NCBI GenBank assembly: GCA_033439295.1
Contig: JAVTLE010000021.1
Location: 2,294,009 to 2,358,008, forward strand
Direction: 5' to 3'
DNA: 64,000 nt
Source of the DNA: Deuterostichococcus epilithicus
Lineage: Eukaryota; Chlorophyta; Trebouxiophyceae; Prasiolales; Stichococcaceae
The stretch's first letter is position 1; each line of letters starts with the position of its first letter. Under the pieces are notes generated by a model, which was not told the origin of the DNA, did not search any database, and saw nothing but the letters and a program-made list of their open reading frames with translations. Positions 33,690 through 44,915 of the stretch are shown here, piece by piece. The position numbers and the translations under genes are program-made.

Positions 33690-34710
33690 GCCGGTTGCGT
33701 TTGCTCAAACCTGGCTCGCACAAGAGGCAGCAGCCAAGCAGCCAGCATTCGGCAATCTTAGCGGGAGAGAGAATCTTTGCGGGAGCAATCTGTCCAAGAG
33801 ATCCAGCCCGGCTCGAGGCGAGGCAGCCTGCCCTTTCTACTTGCTCGCGGGGTCCGTTACCTCCTGGAACAAGCGCCTCGTCGAAGCGGTGCTCTCGCCG
33901 CACGAGGCTGCCGATATTGACACAGCCTGCAGCGCGCAGTGCGCCCCTCTCGAGCCACTTGTTCCGACGTCACCGGAACGCATGCTCGGAGCAGGCTGAA
34001 GCGATAGCGTCCATGCGAGCAGTGGACGATTTGTCCGTGTCGCACTCGCGGGGTCGCTTGCTGAGCAGCGTGCGTACTGCCACCGCCGACACGCTCGCTT
34101 CGATCTCGGCGGCGTCTATCTGGCACGGTGCAGCGCAGCCGAGGCAGGACGCGCTTAAACCCACAGAGGTGAGAACTGGAACAGTCAGAACCACATGGCA
34201 CCGTCCAAGACTGCATCAGGGACCGATGTGACGCTGGTCGGCAATTTAGGGTTGCCTTGTGTCGGCACTACATAGCGCCAGCCGCTCGAGCACCAGCGAG
34301 CCGTGGACACTTGTGCACTCTGATGTGTAACGTTCGCTCGCATCAATGCCTCGTGAGCGATGGGGCCCGAGCAGCTGACATGGGCCAGGTACAGGAACTA
34401 GGTTTTACCGGGTGCCAAAGACATGGGAGCTTGCAGGGCACGGCGTCTGTCGGTTGTATTCAGGCGTGAAGGGCCGTATCATGCAATTTCGGGTGGACCC
34501 CTGCCCTCTCGAGCTGGCGCGAGTGCCCAGCGGTGGAGCCCGCTGCGGCTGACGGCGTGGCTCCTTGGGAGGATGCATCTTTGCCATCCGTCTGCTGACT
34601 GCGCCGCGACACCGAATCTCGCATGACGAATGATGCCGCCTGCAGTTGGAGCTGACCACCACTCTGTCTGCAGGTGTGCATGCGGCGGCAGTTGGCGGCT
34701 TGAGCCGTAG
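33690..34710. promoter_or_regulatory. Divergent intergenic region, CDC26 / TRB, with a telobox
   Basis: About 1 kb between opposite starts. TTTAGGGTT at 34245-34253 is a telobox (AACCCTAAA on the minus strand), the motif bound by plant TRB/SMH proteins, some 460 bases upstream of the TRB-like ATG. A 156-base ATG-initiated frame at 34013-34168 ends at a good GT donor; it may be an unrecognised first exon but has no family similarity. Confidence 0.4.
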
Positions 34711-36854
34711 ATGGGCGGCAAGCAGCGATGGACAGCGGACGAGGAGCAAGCCCTAAGGGATGGCGTCGACAGGTGCATATTGCCACTGCAGCGCAGCTCG
34801 GACACACTCCAAGCCATTCCGGTGCATGCCCTGCCGCCTCTGGGATGAGGGACCTGCACCTTTACTTGAATGCTGCATGGCGCTGCTACTCAATGCCAAC
34901 TGAATGCCGGCAACTTACCTGCAGGCACGGTCCAGGAAAGTGGCGGACCATTCAGAAGGACCCGGACTTCGCTCAGCGGCTCAGTGGAAGGTCGAATGTC
35001 GACCTGAAGGTGAATTTCCCTTTGGCCTTATGAGCTGAAGCATGGTGCATGCCGGCACTGGCTAGCTGCAGCCTCACGGCTGCATCGCTTGAAGATGCAC
35101 GCTGGGATGACTGGTGCGACTCGCGAAGCGGATATTTTGTGCTCAAGCCCAACCGGCACTGCACAGGACAAATGGCGGAACCTTACAGCGGACCCGTCCC
35201 AGAAGTCGTCAGCAAAGCACCGCTCGCAGCAGGGTGGTGCAGGCCCCTCAAAGGTGCGCACACAGTGCAGCGCCAGCAAGTGTGCTGCTGCTGCAGGCGT
35301 GCATTGCATGTGTACGCTATCATGGCGATCTGGAGGTTTCCGAAGAGTGTCGAGACCCCCGTCACAAGGACACGGTGAAGTGCACGATGTGACAAGCGCA
35401 TGTGTGTCATTGTTGCCCGCAGCGGGGGCGGGGTGCCAAACGGGGGGCAGCCGCACGGCAGGCGACCAATGCGAAGAGGGCCGCAACGGCAGCGTCGAGG
35501 CGGCGAGGCGTCATGGATTCGGCGGCGGCAGCGGCGGTGCTCATGGGGACGGGCAGCGCTGGCGCCGGCCCCAGCCGCAGCCTCAGCCAGGGGCCCGGCC
35601 CGGCGACGGGCCCAAAGTGCGTGCCTTGCCTACAGTAGCTTCCTGAATGCGTGGAGCCGACGACTTGGCAATGAGTAATTGCTGTGCGGTTCAGGAGCAT
35701 AGCCGAAGAGCATAAGTGCGGACGCTACTCCACATTGGCGGCTGCTGATTCCATGTGTGACGAAGAAGTGTTGCTCATTCCGCGCTGCAGGGTGGAAGAC
35801 ATGATCATTGCGGCGGTCATTTCCCTGTGCGAGCCGAGGGGCTCCCATGCAGAAGACATCCAGGACTGGATCGAGGTGCGTGGGGGACGCGCAGGCTGAC
35901 AGCATGTGGACCCCCTGCTGCTTCGTGACAACAGAGGAAACCTGGCGTCAAATGGAGACAGGTCAACCCCAACCTTTCCTTGGCTTGGGGCGCAGTCGCA
36001 GTACAGCGTAGCGCGCGGTTTTGGGCGGGTGCTGGGCCCCACCCTGCAGCACATGGTGGACACCGGGCGGCTGGAGGCGGGCAGCGCCCCGGAGCAGCGC
36101 TACCGGCTGGCCACCCTGAAATACGCTGCAGGTGGCGTCGGCAGCAGCCCGACCGGCGAGGCCGGCTCCCCGCTGCAGTCCTCCCTCCAGTCCAGCGACA
36201 TGCGCGGTGCTTTTGACCAGGTGCCAAGTCCTTCAGGTCGCCCCTACCCAGTGCATGAATTCGAGCCCCGCTTTGGTGGAAACCCTCGGACAGTCCGAAA
36301 AACAGCAGGCACGGCAGGCCTGGCAGCAGTGCATCCTCAGTACAGCCTGCTGGGAGGGACTGGGCTCGGATATTTGAATATTTAAGTCTGCTGCTGCACA
36401 CGTCTGGCGCGCGACAGCTTGAGACCCGCAATGGGCTGCCGCCAGCCACTCATCGCCCCCTTCCTTCGTTCTGCAGACAGCCTTCGACGCGGCACAGCGG
36501 GCAGCGGCAGCGGTCGCCGAGGCTGCCGAGGCGGCAGCGCGTGCTGACCGCTTGGGCGACGCCGCCAACTTGTTCGAATTGGCGGCGCGGCAGGCTGAGG
36601 CAGAGTCTCCCACCGCTGGCGGCTGGGCGGCAGCGGCAGTGCCGCAGCAGCAGCTGCTCGGCGGGGCGGCGGGCGCTGACGGGTTGGGGATCAACGGGCT
36701 GCGTGACTCCGCCTTCGCGCGGTCGCCGCCGCACGAGCCGCCGCTGCGGTCGCAGCCGCAGCACCCACAGCAGCAGCAGCAGTCGGAGCCGCAGCAGCAG
36801 CAGCAGCAGCTCAATCAGGAGGAGGGGGCAGGTGGTCAGGGCTCAGACGCCTGA
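34711..36854 (+). CDS. Single-Myb-histone / telomere-repeat-binding protein (SMH/TRB)
   Basis: Plant-type nuclear protein with an N-terminal Myb domain, a central linker-histone GH1 domain and a C-terminal coiled coil; relatives bind telomere repeats and teloboxes. The ATG at 34711 gives KQRWTADEEQALRDGVDR. After introns come HGPGKWRTIQKDPDF, LSGRSNVDLK and DKWRNLTADP, a telobox-type Myb with the conserved VDLKDKWRN helix. A basic exon follows (GAKRGAAARQATNAKR). The GH1 part is VEDMIIAAVISLCEPRGSHA, EDIQDWIE and GRVLGPTLQHMVDTGRLEAG. The last exon carries an Ala-rich helix (FDAAQRAAAAVAEAAEAAAR) then Gln/Pro-rich runs encoded partly by CAG repeats. The domain order is diagnostic. Roles in telomeres or Polycomb recruitment are inferred from land-plant relatives. 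Confidence 0.9.
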
Positions 36855-37446
36855 GAAGCCGCAGCGGCTGGGGGGGCAATTACCTGTATAGTCTCTTGCC
36901 CTAATTTTCATGGCCATCCAGTGCGACTGCACTGGCACATGGCCGTGCCCAAGGGAGATGCAGGTGTCCGCGACGAATCACACAATGTGCATAAGAGGGG
37001 ATGGAAAAGAGGGGGGGCGGGGGGGAGATAGGGTTTGAAGTTGCAGACTTTTGTAGATATATCTCTGTATCGGTTCGCAGTTGCAAACAGTGCCACGCAT
37101 GTACCCACTCGAGGACCTGTTCTGCTTGTTCTGTCGGCGTCTGGTACCTACTTCTCAGAGTTTTGGCCGCCATCTTGCCTGTGGCACATTGATGTTTCCG
37201 CCTCGACAGGCTGGCTTGTAACGGCGTTTCGTTGCTCGATGACTCAGGCTACGAGTAGCCACTGGGACTTCTCGTCCAGTGGTTCAACTCTGCCATGGGC
37301 TTGGACTGGGAGACTGGTCAAGCAGCAGGTGTCTTAAGCCGAAAGCCGAATGCCAACCAGCACCGATAAAGCAATCTCACCGGTCACAGGATCCCTTGCA
37401 GCAAGACAGTCCCAGCACCGAGCCTTCTCTTCACCACAAGTCCCGA
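36855..37446. other. Convergent intergenic region, TRB / ARC6
   Basis: 592 bases between converging stops. A G-rich tract lies at 37011-37025 and one TGTAA near 37217. No coding exon was recognised. Confidence 0.45.
37011..37025 (+). repeat. G-rich tract (seven G, C, seven G)
   Basis: A 15-base block of G with one central C in the region where two genes converge. It could form a G-quadruplex or slow polymerase. Observation only. Confidence 0.4.
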
Positions 37447-40400
37447 TTACGACAGCGCCTCGGACGCCTGCAGCTTCCAGGTGCCCTCCGTGCGCACGGC
37501 GCGGTAGGCGACCCGCGAGCGCGAGGCCTCGGTCTCGACGACGGCGCCGGTGCGGCTGTCCACCCAGCGCCGCTCCTCATCGACCGCCGCCACGATGCGC
37601 GCCTCGTGGTTGGTGCGCCCCACGTCCAGCTCCTCGATGGTCACCTCCCGCAGGTCGAAGGTGCAGTGGCTGCGCGCGCAGGGTGTAGCGATTTCAGGTT
37701 CGTGAGCTGCCTCGGACGCTGCTGCAGGAACGGTGGCAGTCGGCTAGTCGGCCGTCCGGTCCAAGGCATGCGCTCGGCCCATTGCAGAGGGCGTGCACGT
37801 CTCCGCTGCAAGAGCACAGGGCACGCTCCTGTGCGGAGGAGGGTGTACACGCACATCACAGGGCGGGGCGTCAGGTGTGGGTGCTCACCAGCCCTGCGCC
37901 TTGGCGGCGCGCGCCTGTCCGGTCCAGTGGCCCAGCATCGGCTGCGTCAGCACCGACTCCAGCGCGCCCACCTGCACCAGGGTCCGTGGTGAGCCTGAGT
38001 GCGCGTCAGGCTTGCGGAGCCACACTCGGCAGAGCCCCGGCAGCGTGCCATTCTACCCGGCGCCGCAGGGTGGGCAGCAGGCGCGGCGCCGCTCCGCGCA
38101 GGCCAGCAAGCACGCGAGCATGGGCACGGGCCCGTAGCAGGGGCCAGAGGCGGTTCGTGCGCCAGGCAGAGGCGCTAGGAGCGCCAGCCAGCAAGCCGCG
38201 CGGGGGCTGCCGTGGGTGTGCGCCCTCCACCACATCCGGTTTTGAGAACCATGTGTTGCATTTCAGCACCTGGTGGCGCGGCCCCAGGGCGCGGCCCTTG
38301 GCGTCCTGCCAGCGCATGACCAGCTTGTGCGCCGCCGCCTTCGTGAACAGCGCGTGGCCCACCAGCCGCCGCACCGCCTGCACCGGGCCGCCCTTCACGG
38401 GGCGCCCCTGCCGCGGGCACACGGCAACGCTGTGACGCCATCGTGCCACGAGCCTCCGTCGGAAGCCATCGCCGGCCCGCCACGATGCCCCAGGCTGGCA
38501 TATGGACAGGTGGAGCCGCTGTTGGGAGTGGCGCTCCGTCGGCTGGGTCACCCGCCATGGCGGCCAGGCGAAGCAGGATACAATGCCAGAGGGGAAGTGA
38601 TTCAGTGGCAATTGAACATTCTTAGCAGCTGTCCTCACCGCAACTGTTGATGTGTCGGCCGTCAGCGGCGCCGAGGCAGGCGGCGGCGCCGGCCGGCCCC
38701 GGGGCACCAGGATCTGGACTGCCATCAGTCCCAGCGCCTACACTCATCCAGCGGGGAAACTTGTGCAAGTGTCAGGGTCAGGGTGCAACATGCAGCAGCT
38801 GGCGATTAGCGCGACAGTCGGCGTCTGTGCCCCACTGTGGGCTGAAAGGATGGCACACGAATGCCTGGCGGCGACAACATGCCAGGCGACACCACCGGCC
38901 TGTGAAAGGGGGAACAATGCGCGCGCGGGCGCCGCGCTGCTGACGACGCGCGCTCCTGCGGCGGCTCGCTTGGTGTGTTTTCTGGAACAACACACAGGAC
39001 AGCGTGCAGTGGGAGCCTCCCCGGGCGCCGCACCGCGACGCCGGCCAGGCCGACCAGGCTGCGGACGCGGCGCTGGCGCCGCGTGTGCAGCGGCGCCCAC
39101 ATCTCCCGCTCCCCCTCCAGCTCCAGGAACTCCATGTCCTCTCCGTCGACGAAAGCGTCCGCCGCCGCACCATCCCCCGGCAGCGCCTCCTCGTCGGCCA
39201 GCGGGCCCTCGCCCGCAACAGCCTCGCGCCCGGACAGCGACTCCTGCGCGGCACGACCCCCGGCATGGAAGCAGGGCTGCCGGGCTGCAGCTGCCTGTGG
39301 TGGCCGCTGCCGCACGGCGGAGCCCAGGCGGGACTGCAGGCCGGGGGAGGCACAACAGAGGCAGCATTGCCGTGCGGCAGCAGCCAAGCCGGCCGCCGCC
39401 GGGCCCAACACTGCCACCATATGCTTAGCACACCAGAACACATGCTGCTTCCTGCTCACGTGTCCATCCGCCGAGCAGCAGGCCACAGCAGAGAAGGGTC
39501 AAAGAGCCCACCTCTTGCGCAGCCGATGGGTCATCTTCCAACACAGCAGCGCCGCGCGCCGACAGGGACTGGCCACCCTGTAGGAACTCCTGCTGCGCTG
39601 CCGTTGGCTGGTACGCCGGCTGCGGAACGGTTTGCTGCTGTGGCGGCGGGGCAGGCGCGGCCGGGCTGGCTGTGGGCTGGCTGCCGGCGGCAGGGCTGGC
39701 GCGCTGCGCCTGGGCCGGTTGCAACGGCGGCGCGACGGCCGCGGGGCTCTGCTGGCGGCTAGGCCCCACTGCGGCGGCGGCTTCAGGCGGCTGCTGGCTG
39801 AGGCCTGCAGTGCACAGAGTGGAGTTGCGTGAGCACCTTGCAGCTTCGGCGTTGTTGTTGGTAGCTGTGATTGACGCGACGCCCGGGCGCTACGCGGCGC
39901 ACCGCTGGGCCCCTGCTGTTGGCGCTGGTAGACGTCTTCGAACAGCGCTATTGTGCTTGCGCCACCCAGCTGCTGCTGTTGCTGCAGCGACCTGCCTCCC
40001 AGGCCGCCGCCGCCAGTACTGCCGGTCTCGCCAGCGCTGCCCGCGCCCGGGCCCCTCATCACGAGGGCGGCGGACGCCTGCATGCGAGAGCCGCATGTGT
40101 GAGCATCAGCGAGTTGTCGGTTGAGGCGGTGTACACTGTGCACCGCAGGCAAAGGAGCCGAGCCCCTGGGTGGAGCCACCAGGAAAGAAGAACGCCAGCT
40201 GCCAAGCGGCAGGATATCACCGGACGCAGCTTTCCAGGTTGGCACCGTCTCATCAACGAGGATTGCTCGGAGGAGTCGCGCTGGAATTCTCAAGTCTGCA
40301 TGTGCCAACGCGCCTCACCTCTGCTGCGCCAGCTGTCTTGCTGGCGGCGGCGCCGGCCACGCCGGTGACGGCGCCCACCGCAGAACGCAGCATGCCGGCC

Positions 40401-43400
40401 AGTGCGCCCAGCTGCAGCAGGCTCCAGGCGTCCGCGAGCTGCACAGGTCAGGAGACAGTCAGGCCGCAGCACTGCCTTGCGAGGAGCCCGGATGACTGTG
40501 CTACACCCCTGGTGCAAGCTGGTGCACAGGCTGCTCAGCCGCCTTCCGTCACGTGCTGCACAGATGCGGCACGCCAGAGCCTTCACATTGCTTTTCGCTG
40601 TGCCCCAGACGCCGGCCTCTGCATAGCAGGTTGTGCGGCACCCTACGCTACTCTCCTATTCTGGCGCTCTGGGGCCCCCCACCTACCACATTCCAAACTC
40701 GCATGCTGGTGCATGCGCGGCCGCGTCCGCGCCTGTCGAACAGGGCACGTCCACGAAACCCTGACGGAGCAGCACACCTGCAGCTGCAGCGCCACGCCGC
40801 GGTCGTCGAACCAATGCGTCAGCGGGGCTCGCACGCGGCCGCAGCAGCGGTAGGACGGCAGCTGCACGTCCACCAGGAAGCGGTGCGCCAGCGCGCACAC
40901 GCCCGGCAGCAGGTCGCCGCTGTCCCCCGACTCCTCCTGCGCAGGCCATCGTATGAAAAGGGTGTGCAAACGCGCGGACCCCGGACCATGTCCTGACGCC
41001 GACAGCACACAGGCGGTGGCGGCGGCGTGCGCTGTTTCCTGCCTTGCTATGTCAGGCTGCCTCTGGCCAGACAGCACACAGGTCTGCAGCCTGCAGCAGC
41101 CGCGACACATCCGGGGGATGCAAGAAGAGGGGCGTGACATTGCGGCAGTCGACCACGATCGACGCCACAGGGCAGAGCAGAGGGTGGTAGCGGCCTCATG
41201 GCCGCTCCCTCTTACGACTTGAACCCAAAACTGCAGCAGGCGCTTCACCTGGACGAAGGCGAGGATGTCCGGGTTGGGTTCCGACGCATTGTCGCCGGCG
41301 CGGCGGGAGAGGCCCAGCGCCGCCTCCGCGCCGCGCATGTCCCCCAGCAGCAGCCGGCACGTTGCGCGCTCCGTCGCGACGTCCACCTCCCCGTCAAACG
41401 GCTCCTGACGGCAGAGCAGACAGCACTCTGAGCGGTTGCACCTCCAGAAGGCACACGCATTTGGGCCGGCACCCGCCGCGCCTCTGGCATGTGCGGACAC
41501 CGGATGCAGCTGGATGCATCCCGTAGCTGAATGCATCCGCATGGCACGCCTGCCGGGGAATGGCATGCCAGCAGGCAGCGCCTCCCCGAAGGGAGACGCA
41601 ATACTCACCAGCTGCTCGGCGTCGGCGATCGCGGCGGCGGCCTGCAGCCGCGCCAACAGCCGGTCGGCGGCGCGCACGTGGCCCACCCTGCAGCAGCGCA
41701 GGCCCTCCGCCAGGTACGCCAGCGCGGCATCCTGCACCTCCGTGAGCGCGTCGCCAGGCTGCGCCTCCCACAGCCGGACCTGCGGTTGTGAGGCCGTGCA
41801 CGGGTGAGCGTCGCAGTATGAGCATGGCAAGGAAAGGGGCAATGGAGCACGCTGCTGCCTTCAGCAACTCCACAGATGTGCGTGCTGAAAGCTGCGCAAG
41901 AGAGCAGCCTGCGGTGCGCTGACGCCCGCACCTCGTCACATCGATCGGAGCAGGTCGGAACCCGCAGAGCAAACCGGGGCCAGTGCACTTAGTCAATGAC
42001 AGAGACCATGCACACTCCAGCATCCCGCTGCTGCGACACACTGCGCTCGCCTGACCCCCTCCCACCAGAGGCGTCACAGGCGGATGCGCGTCCACCGCCG
42101 GGTAAAGCTCGAACGAACGGTCGTGCTGCCTTCCTCAGCGACCACTAAGGTCGCCCGTCTGTCCAGCTGTGGTCGGCACCGCTTCGCTCACCTGCTCCGC
42201 CGCAGTCATGTGGGGGCGGGCCGCCTCCAGGTAGGCTGCCCGCTCCGCGGCAGACCAGCCGGCGCCCTCGCCGCGCAGTGCCGCCAGCAGCATGTCCAGG
42301 CCGCGGGCTCGCTGCGCCTCCTGCTCCAGTGGCTGCGCCAGCAGCGTCAGCGCCACGCGCGCCGCCATCTCCTGTGGTGGGGTTTCAGCAGTGAGCTCCT
42401 GTGGTGGGGATTCAACAGTGAGGCGCCGCAGCCGCGTCTCAGCGCCTGCACAATGGCCGGCGACGCAGAGAGGGAACTCCTCAAGTGCAGCTTCAAAGCC
42501 GAGGGCCAGACATCAGAGGTAGACGTGGGTCAAGGGCAGACATCACAGGTAGACTTGTGGCGACTGCATCAGGCCTTGGATTGAAACAGCACAATACTTG
42601 GGCAGCCCCAGCGCACCTCCAACGCCTCTGAGATGTCCTGCTGCAGCTTGGGCACGGCCCTGTACTTGCGCAGCAGCGCCGCCGCCGCGTCCATGCTCTC
42701 ATACGTCGCCAGGTCGTCCGAGGCGTACGTCTGCCACGGCACATTGCTGAACTCTCACAAAAACCCGGCGACGGCGGTGTATCAAAGATCGCAGCGCATT
42801 TGCGCACAATCGCACTTCCCAGCACCGTCAAGCGTGAGTGCACGAACAGAGCCTGCACGCGACCGGGCTCCTGAGCAGCACATGGTCGAGGGCCCCCGGG
42901 AGCGCCGCAGCCGCACCTTCTCGGCGGCAGTGCAGTGCGCCTGAGCAACCGCCAGGGCGGTGTCCTTCTGGAGAGCGCGAGAGCCGCCCAGACCCTGCTG
43001 CAGCAGCTTTGGCCCCCACCTGCGCAGCGGCACAGCCGTGGGTGAAGGAGCCGCGCACAGCTCTGGCGCAGCCGCGTCCACTTACTCTGCATGCCTCGGA
43101 GCGAGTGGCGCGGCCCGGTGGCGGCGCCTCGCCGAGCCGCCATGCCCGCTGGCCGCGCGGGTCGAAAGCGGCGAGCCGGAAGCCGCGCAGCAGCAGCGCA
43201 CGGCTGCATTGGGGAAACGATCAGACAGGTGGACACTGGCGCTGATCAATCAGGCGGGCGGCGGGGGCGCTCACTCCAAGACCGTGTCGGTGGCGCCTGC
43301 CTCCTCCAACAGCGACAGCGCCGCCGGCAGCTGATCCACATCCAGGTCCACCTGTGGCACAAACAGATACACGACAATTGATACGGGCTCTGGATACCAT

Positions 43401-44039
43401 GTCGCGCGTGTCCCGGGCATGTCCATCTCACAGTAAGCCGTCAGCGAACAGGCCACACTGTGCCAGCAGGCTGGCGCGTCGCCGTGTGCTTCACAGCGTA
43501 CCTCTGCGGCACCAGACAGAAGCCGCTGGTCGTACAGACGGCGGGTGGCGCTGTCCGTGAGGCAGTCCAGGGCGGCGCGCAGCAGCTGCGCACGGGCCTC
43601 CTGCGTCTCGCCAGAGTAGTCCGCCCCGGACGGCGGCACCTCCACGAGGCGGGAAAATGCGCGCGACAGCGTGTCCCTACTGGCCGCAGAGTTTACCTGG
43701 ACGGCAGTTTGGCAGGGAATGAGGGGGTATTGCATGTGCAGCCGGCGGAAAAGTGTGTCTCGTGTGCAACGTTGCGCGGCAGCTGAGTGTCCGATCTGGT
43801 GCCGCCATCAGCACCTGGAGGATGGAGTAGTAGTTTACTGGCAGCCTGATCTGGTCGTCGGGTGATCTATCAGCACGGGCGACAACCGCAGCGCGGCGGT
43901 TCCTAGGAGCTGGCCCTTGGCACCGCCCAGGACCAAGGAACGATGCTCGATGCCGATTGAAGCAGTGGGACAGTTGCCGGATGCTGTGCGTCTGTGGGTA
44001 GCCCGTGCGTGCGGCAATCGTGCTTCTGGATGCCGACAT
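37447..44039 (-). CDS. ARC6: ARC6-like plastid division protein (Ftn2 homologue)
   Basis: Inner-envelope protein that anchors the FtsZ ring in chloroplast division. The ATG at 44039 starts an Arg/Ser-rich leader that fits a transit peptide. LPVNYYSILQVL begins the J-like domain. It continues DTLSRAFSRLVEVPPSGADY and LLRAALDCLTDSATRRLYDQ, with no HPD triad. LPAALSLLEEAGATDTVLE follows near 43300. Then come AAYLEAARPHMTAAEQV near 42220 (FLRMTAAEQV in plant ARC6), LLLGDMRGAEAALGLSRR near 41330 and DLLPGVCALAHRFLVDVQLP near 40890. Low-complexity exons lie near 39500-40450, one with VRSLVGLAGVAV that may mark the membrane region. LVMRWQDAKGRALGPRHQ near 38290 and a C-terminal domain (VAYRAVRTEGTWKLQASEAL) close the protein, like YEVFWSKSGWKITEGSVLAS in plants. 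Exon borders in the low-complexity middle are uncertain. ARC6 rather than PARC6 is likely but not proved. Confidence 0.87.
42370..42423 (-). repeat. 27-base tandem duplication spanning an ARC6 splice acceptor
   Basis: Two 27-base copies (42370-42396 and 42397-42423) differ at about three positions. On the minus strand each ends in CCACCACAG followed by GA, so each supplies a splice acceptor. The downstream one opens the exon that starts EMAARVALTLL. Using the upstream one would add nine in-frame codons (ELTAETPPQ) without a stop. Confidence 0.75.
42507..42565 (-). repeat. Imperfect 30-base tandem repeat in an ARC6 intron
   Basis: CAGACATCAGAGGTAGAC near 42507 recurs as CAGACATCACAGGTAGAC near 42537, giving a period of 30 bases. 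It lies about 85 bases from the acceptor duplication, so this intron region has duplicated locally more than once. Confidence 0.6.
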
Positions 44040-44603
44040 TGGCGTGACGCTGCTGCACACGCAGCCGATCATGCTGCCGATCATGCTTGGCTGTCTTTTG
44101 AAATATTGCCTCACATAGTCATCTGCAGGCGCTTGAAATGCTGCGGTGACATGCAACGCTGTCACGGTACAAATATATGGCGACTTTTGGTCGGGAGCTT
44201 TGGACGATAGAGTAGGCTGGATGCTCCGCTCAGCTGTAGTCGTGCAGTGCTGAGCTGGCTAGCTTTGCTACAGGGTGGGTATAGCGAGTGGGAGGCAAGG
44301 TCCGGCACCCTGCGGCATTGCATGTAAACTTGCATAGCTAAGCCACCCCGTGACTGGCTTGATCATGAAGTGTCCTTTCACAGGGAAAAGGCCGCGAAAA
44401 ACCAACCTGAATGGACAAACCTTAGGGGCATAGCAATGCCAGCAAACAACAGACGCAGCCACGAGGGCTGAAGACGCGCTCGGCACGCCAGACATACCGT
44501 TCAGAAGTTCTAGCGAGACTCGTCCCAAACAAGCAGCATGCACTTTGCGATACATTGCGTCGCAGCACACAGGCCGCGGCGCTCGGCGCCAAGCGCCAAT
44601 GAG
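44040..44603. other. Intergenic, upstream of ARC6
   Basis: About 560 bases between the ARC6 start and the stop of the proposed small gene, both on the minus strand. It should hold the ARC6 promoter. In-frame ATGs at 44072 and 44084 would lengthen the ARC6 leader slightly. No other exon was recognised. Confidence 0.4.
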
Positions 44604-44805
44604 CTAGTTGGTCTTGTGCCGCCGCACAGCCTTTGACATCGCCCGCGGCAGCGTCTTGATGCGCGTAATTGTCTGGCCGGACATCCACCTGGACCCAGAC
44701 AGCAGCTAGCCTTTGATTGAGCGGCAGATTATTGAGAACAATGACAGGAGGACCTCAGCGTGAGGACCTGTATTCGAGCTCCCGAGGCAGCTTTCGGACT
44801 TGCAT
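44604..44805 (-). CDS. Possible small basic protein of 40 residues, two exons, unknown function
   Basis: I do not recognise this gene. Exon 1 (44768-44805) starts with ATG and reads MQVRKLPRELEY, ending AG before a GT donor. The intron (44689-44767) ends in CAG. Exon 2 (44604-44688) continues WMSGQTITRIKTLPRA, then MSKAVRRHKTN and a TAG stop. The two exons sum to 123 bases, exactly 41 codons, with an Arg codon split across the intron. The product is strongly basic and has no membrane span. It lies between the CDPK stop and the ARC6 start on the same strand. It could be a mitochondrial or ribosome-associated peptide, or chance in the CDPK 3' region. The phase-matched splice with an otherwise clean intron is the only support. 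Confidence 0.4.
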
Positions 44806-44915
44806 GAGGGTGTACACGCAAAGGCATTGACCAAGCAGGACACTGGCAAATGTCAGCGCAGAAGGCAGCGACACAACCCTTCAGCCCCCGTCAAGAGAGA
44901 TGCGTCGTAAAACCC

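Noticed and set aside
34510-34560. TRB start placed upstream of 34711
   Set aside because: No upstream ATG is in frame with the Myb exon without a stop, and 34711 gives the usual MGxxKQ-WT start of SMH/TRB proteins.
36768-36815. CAG runs in TRB as mobile-element or array repeats
   Set aside because: They are short, in frame, interrupted and encode Gln in a Gln/Pro-rich tail, so they are ordinary coding microsatellites.
40643-41842. 399-codon frame on the minus strand in ARC6
   Set aside because: It is ARC6 exons read through introns. Only the parts with ARC6-like helices are real; the joining sequence has splice sites and odd composition.
43560-43880. Active DnaJ co-chaperone call for the first part of ARC6
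   Set aside because: The J-like domain has no HPD triad and the rest of the protein matches ARC6, so Hsp70 activation is not expected.
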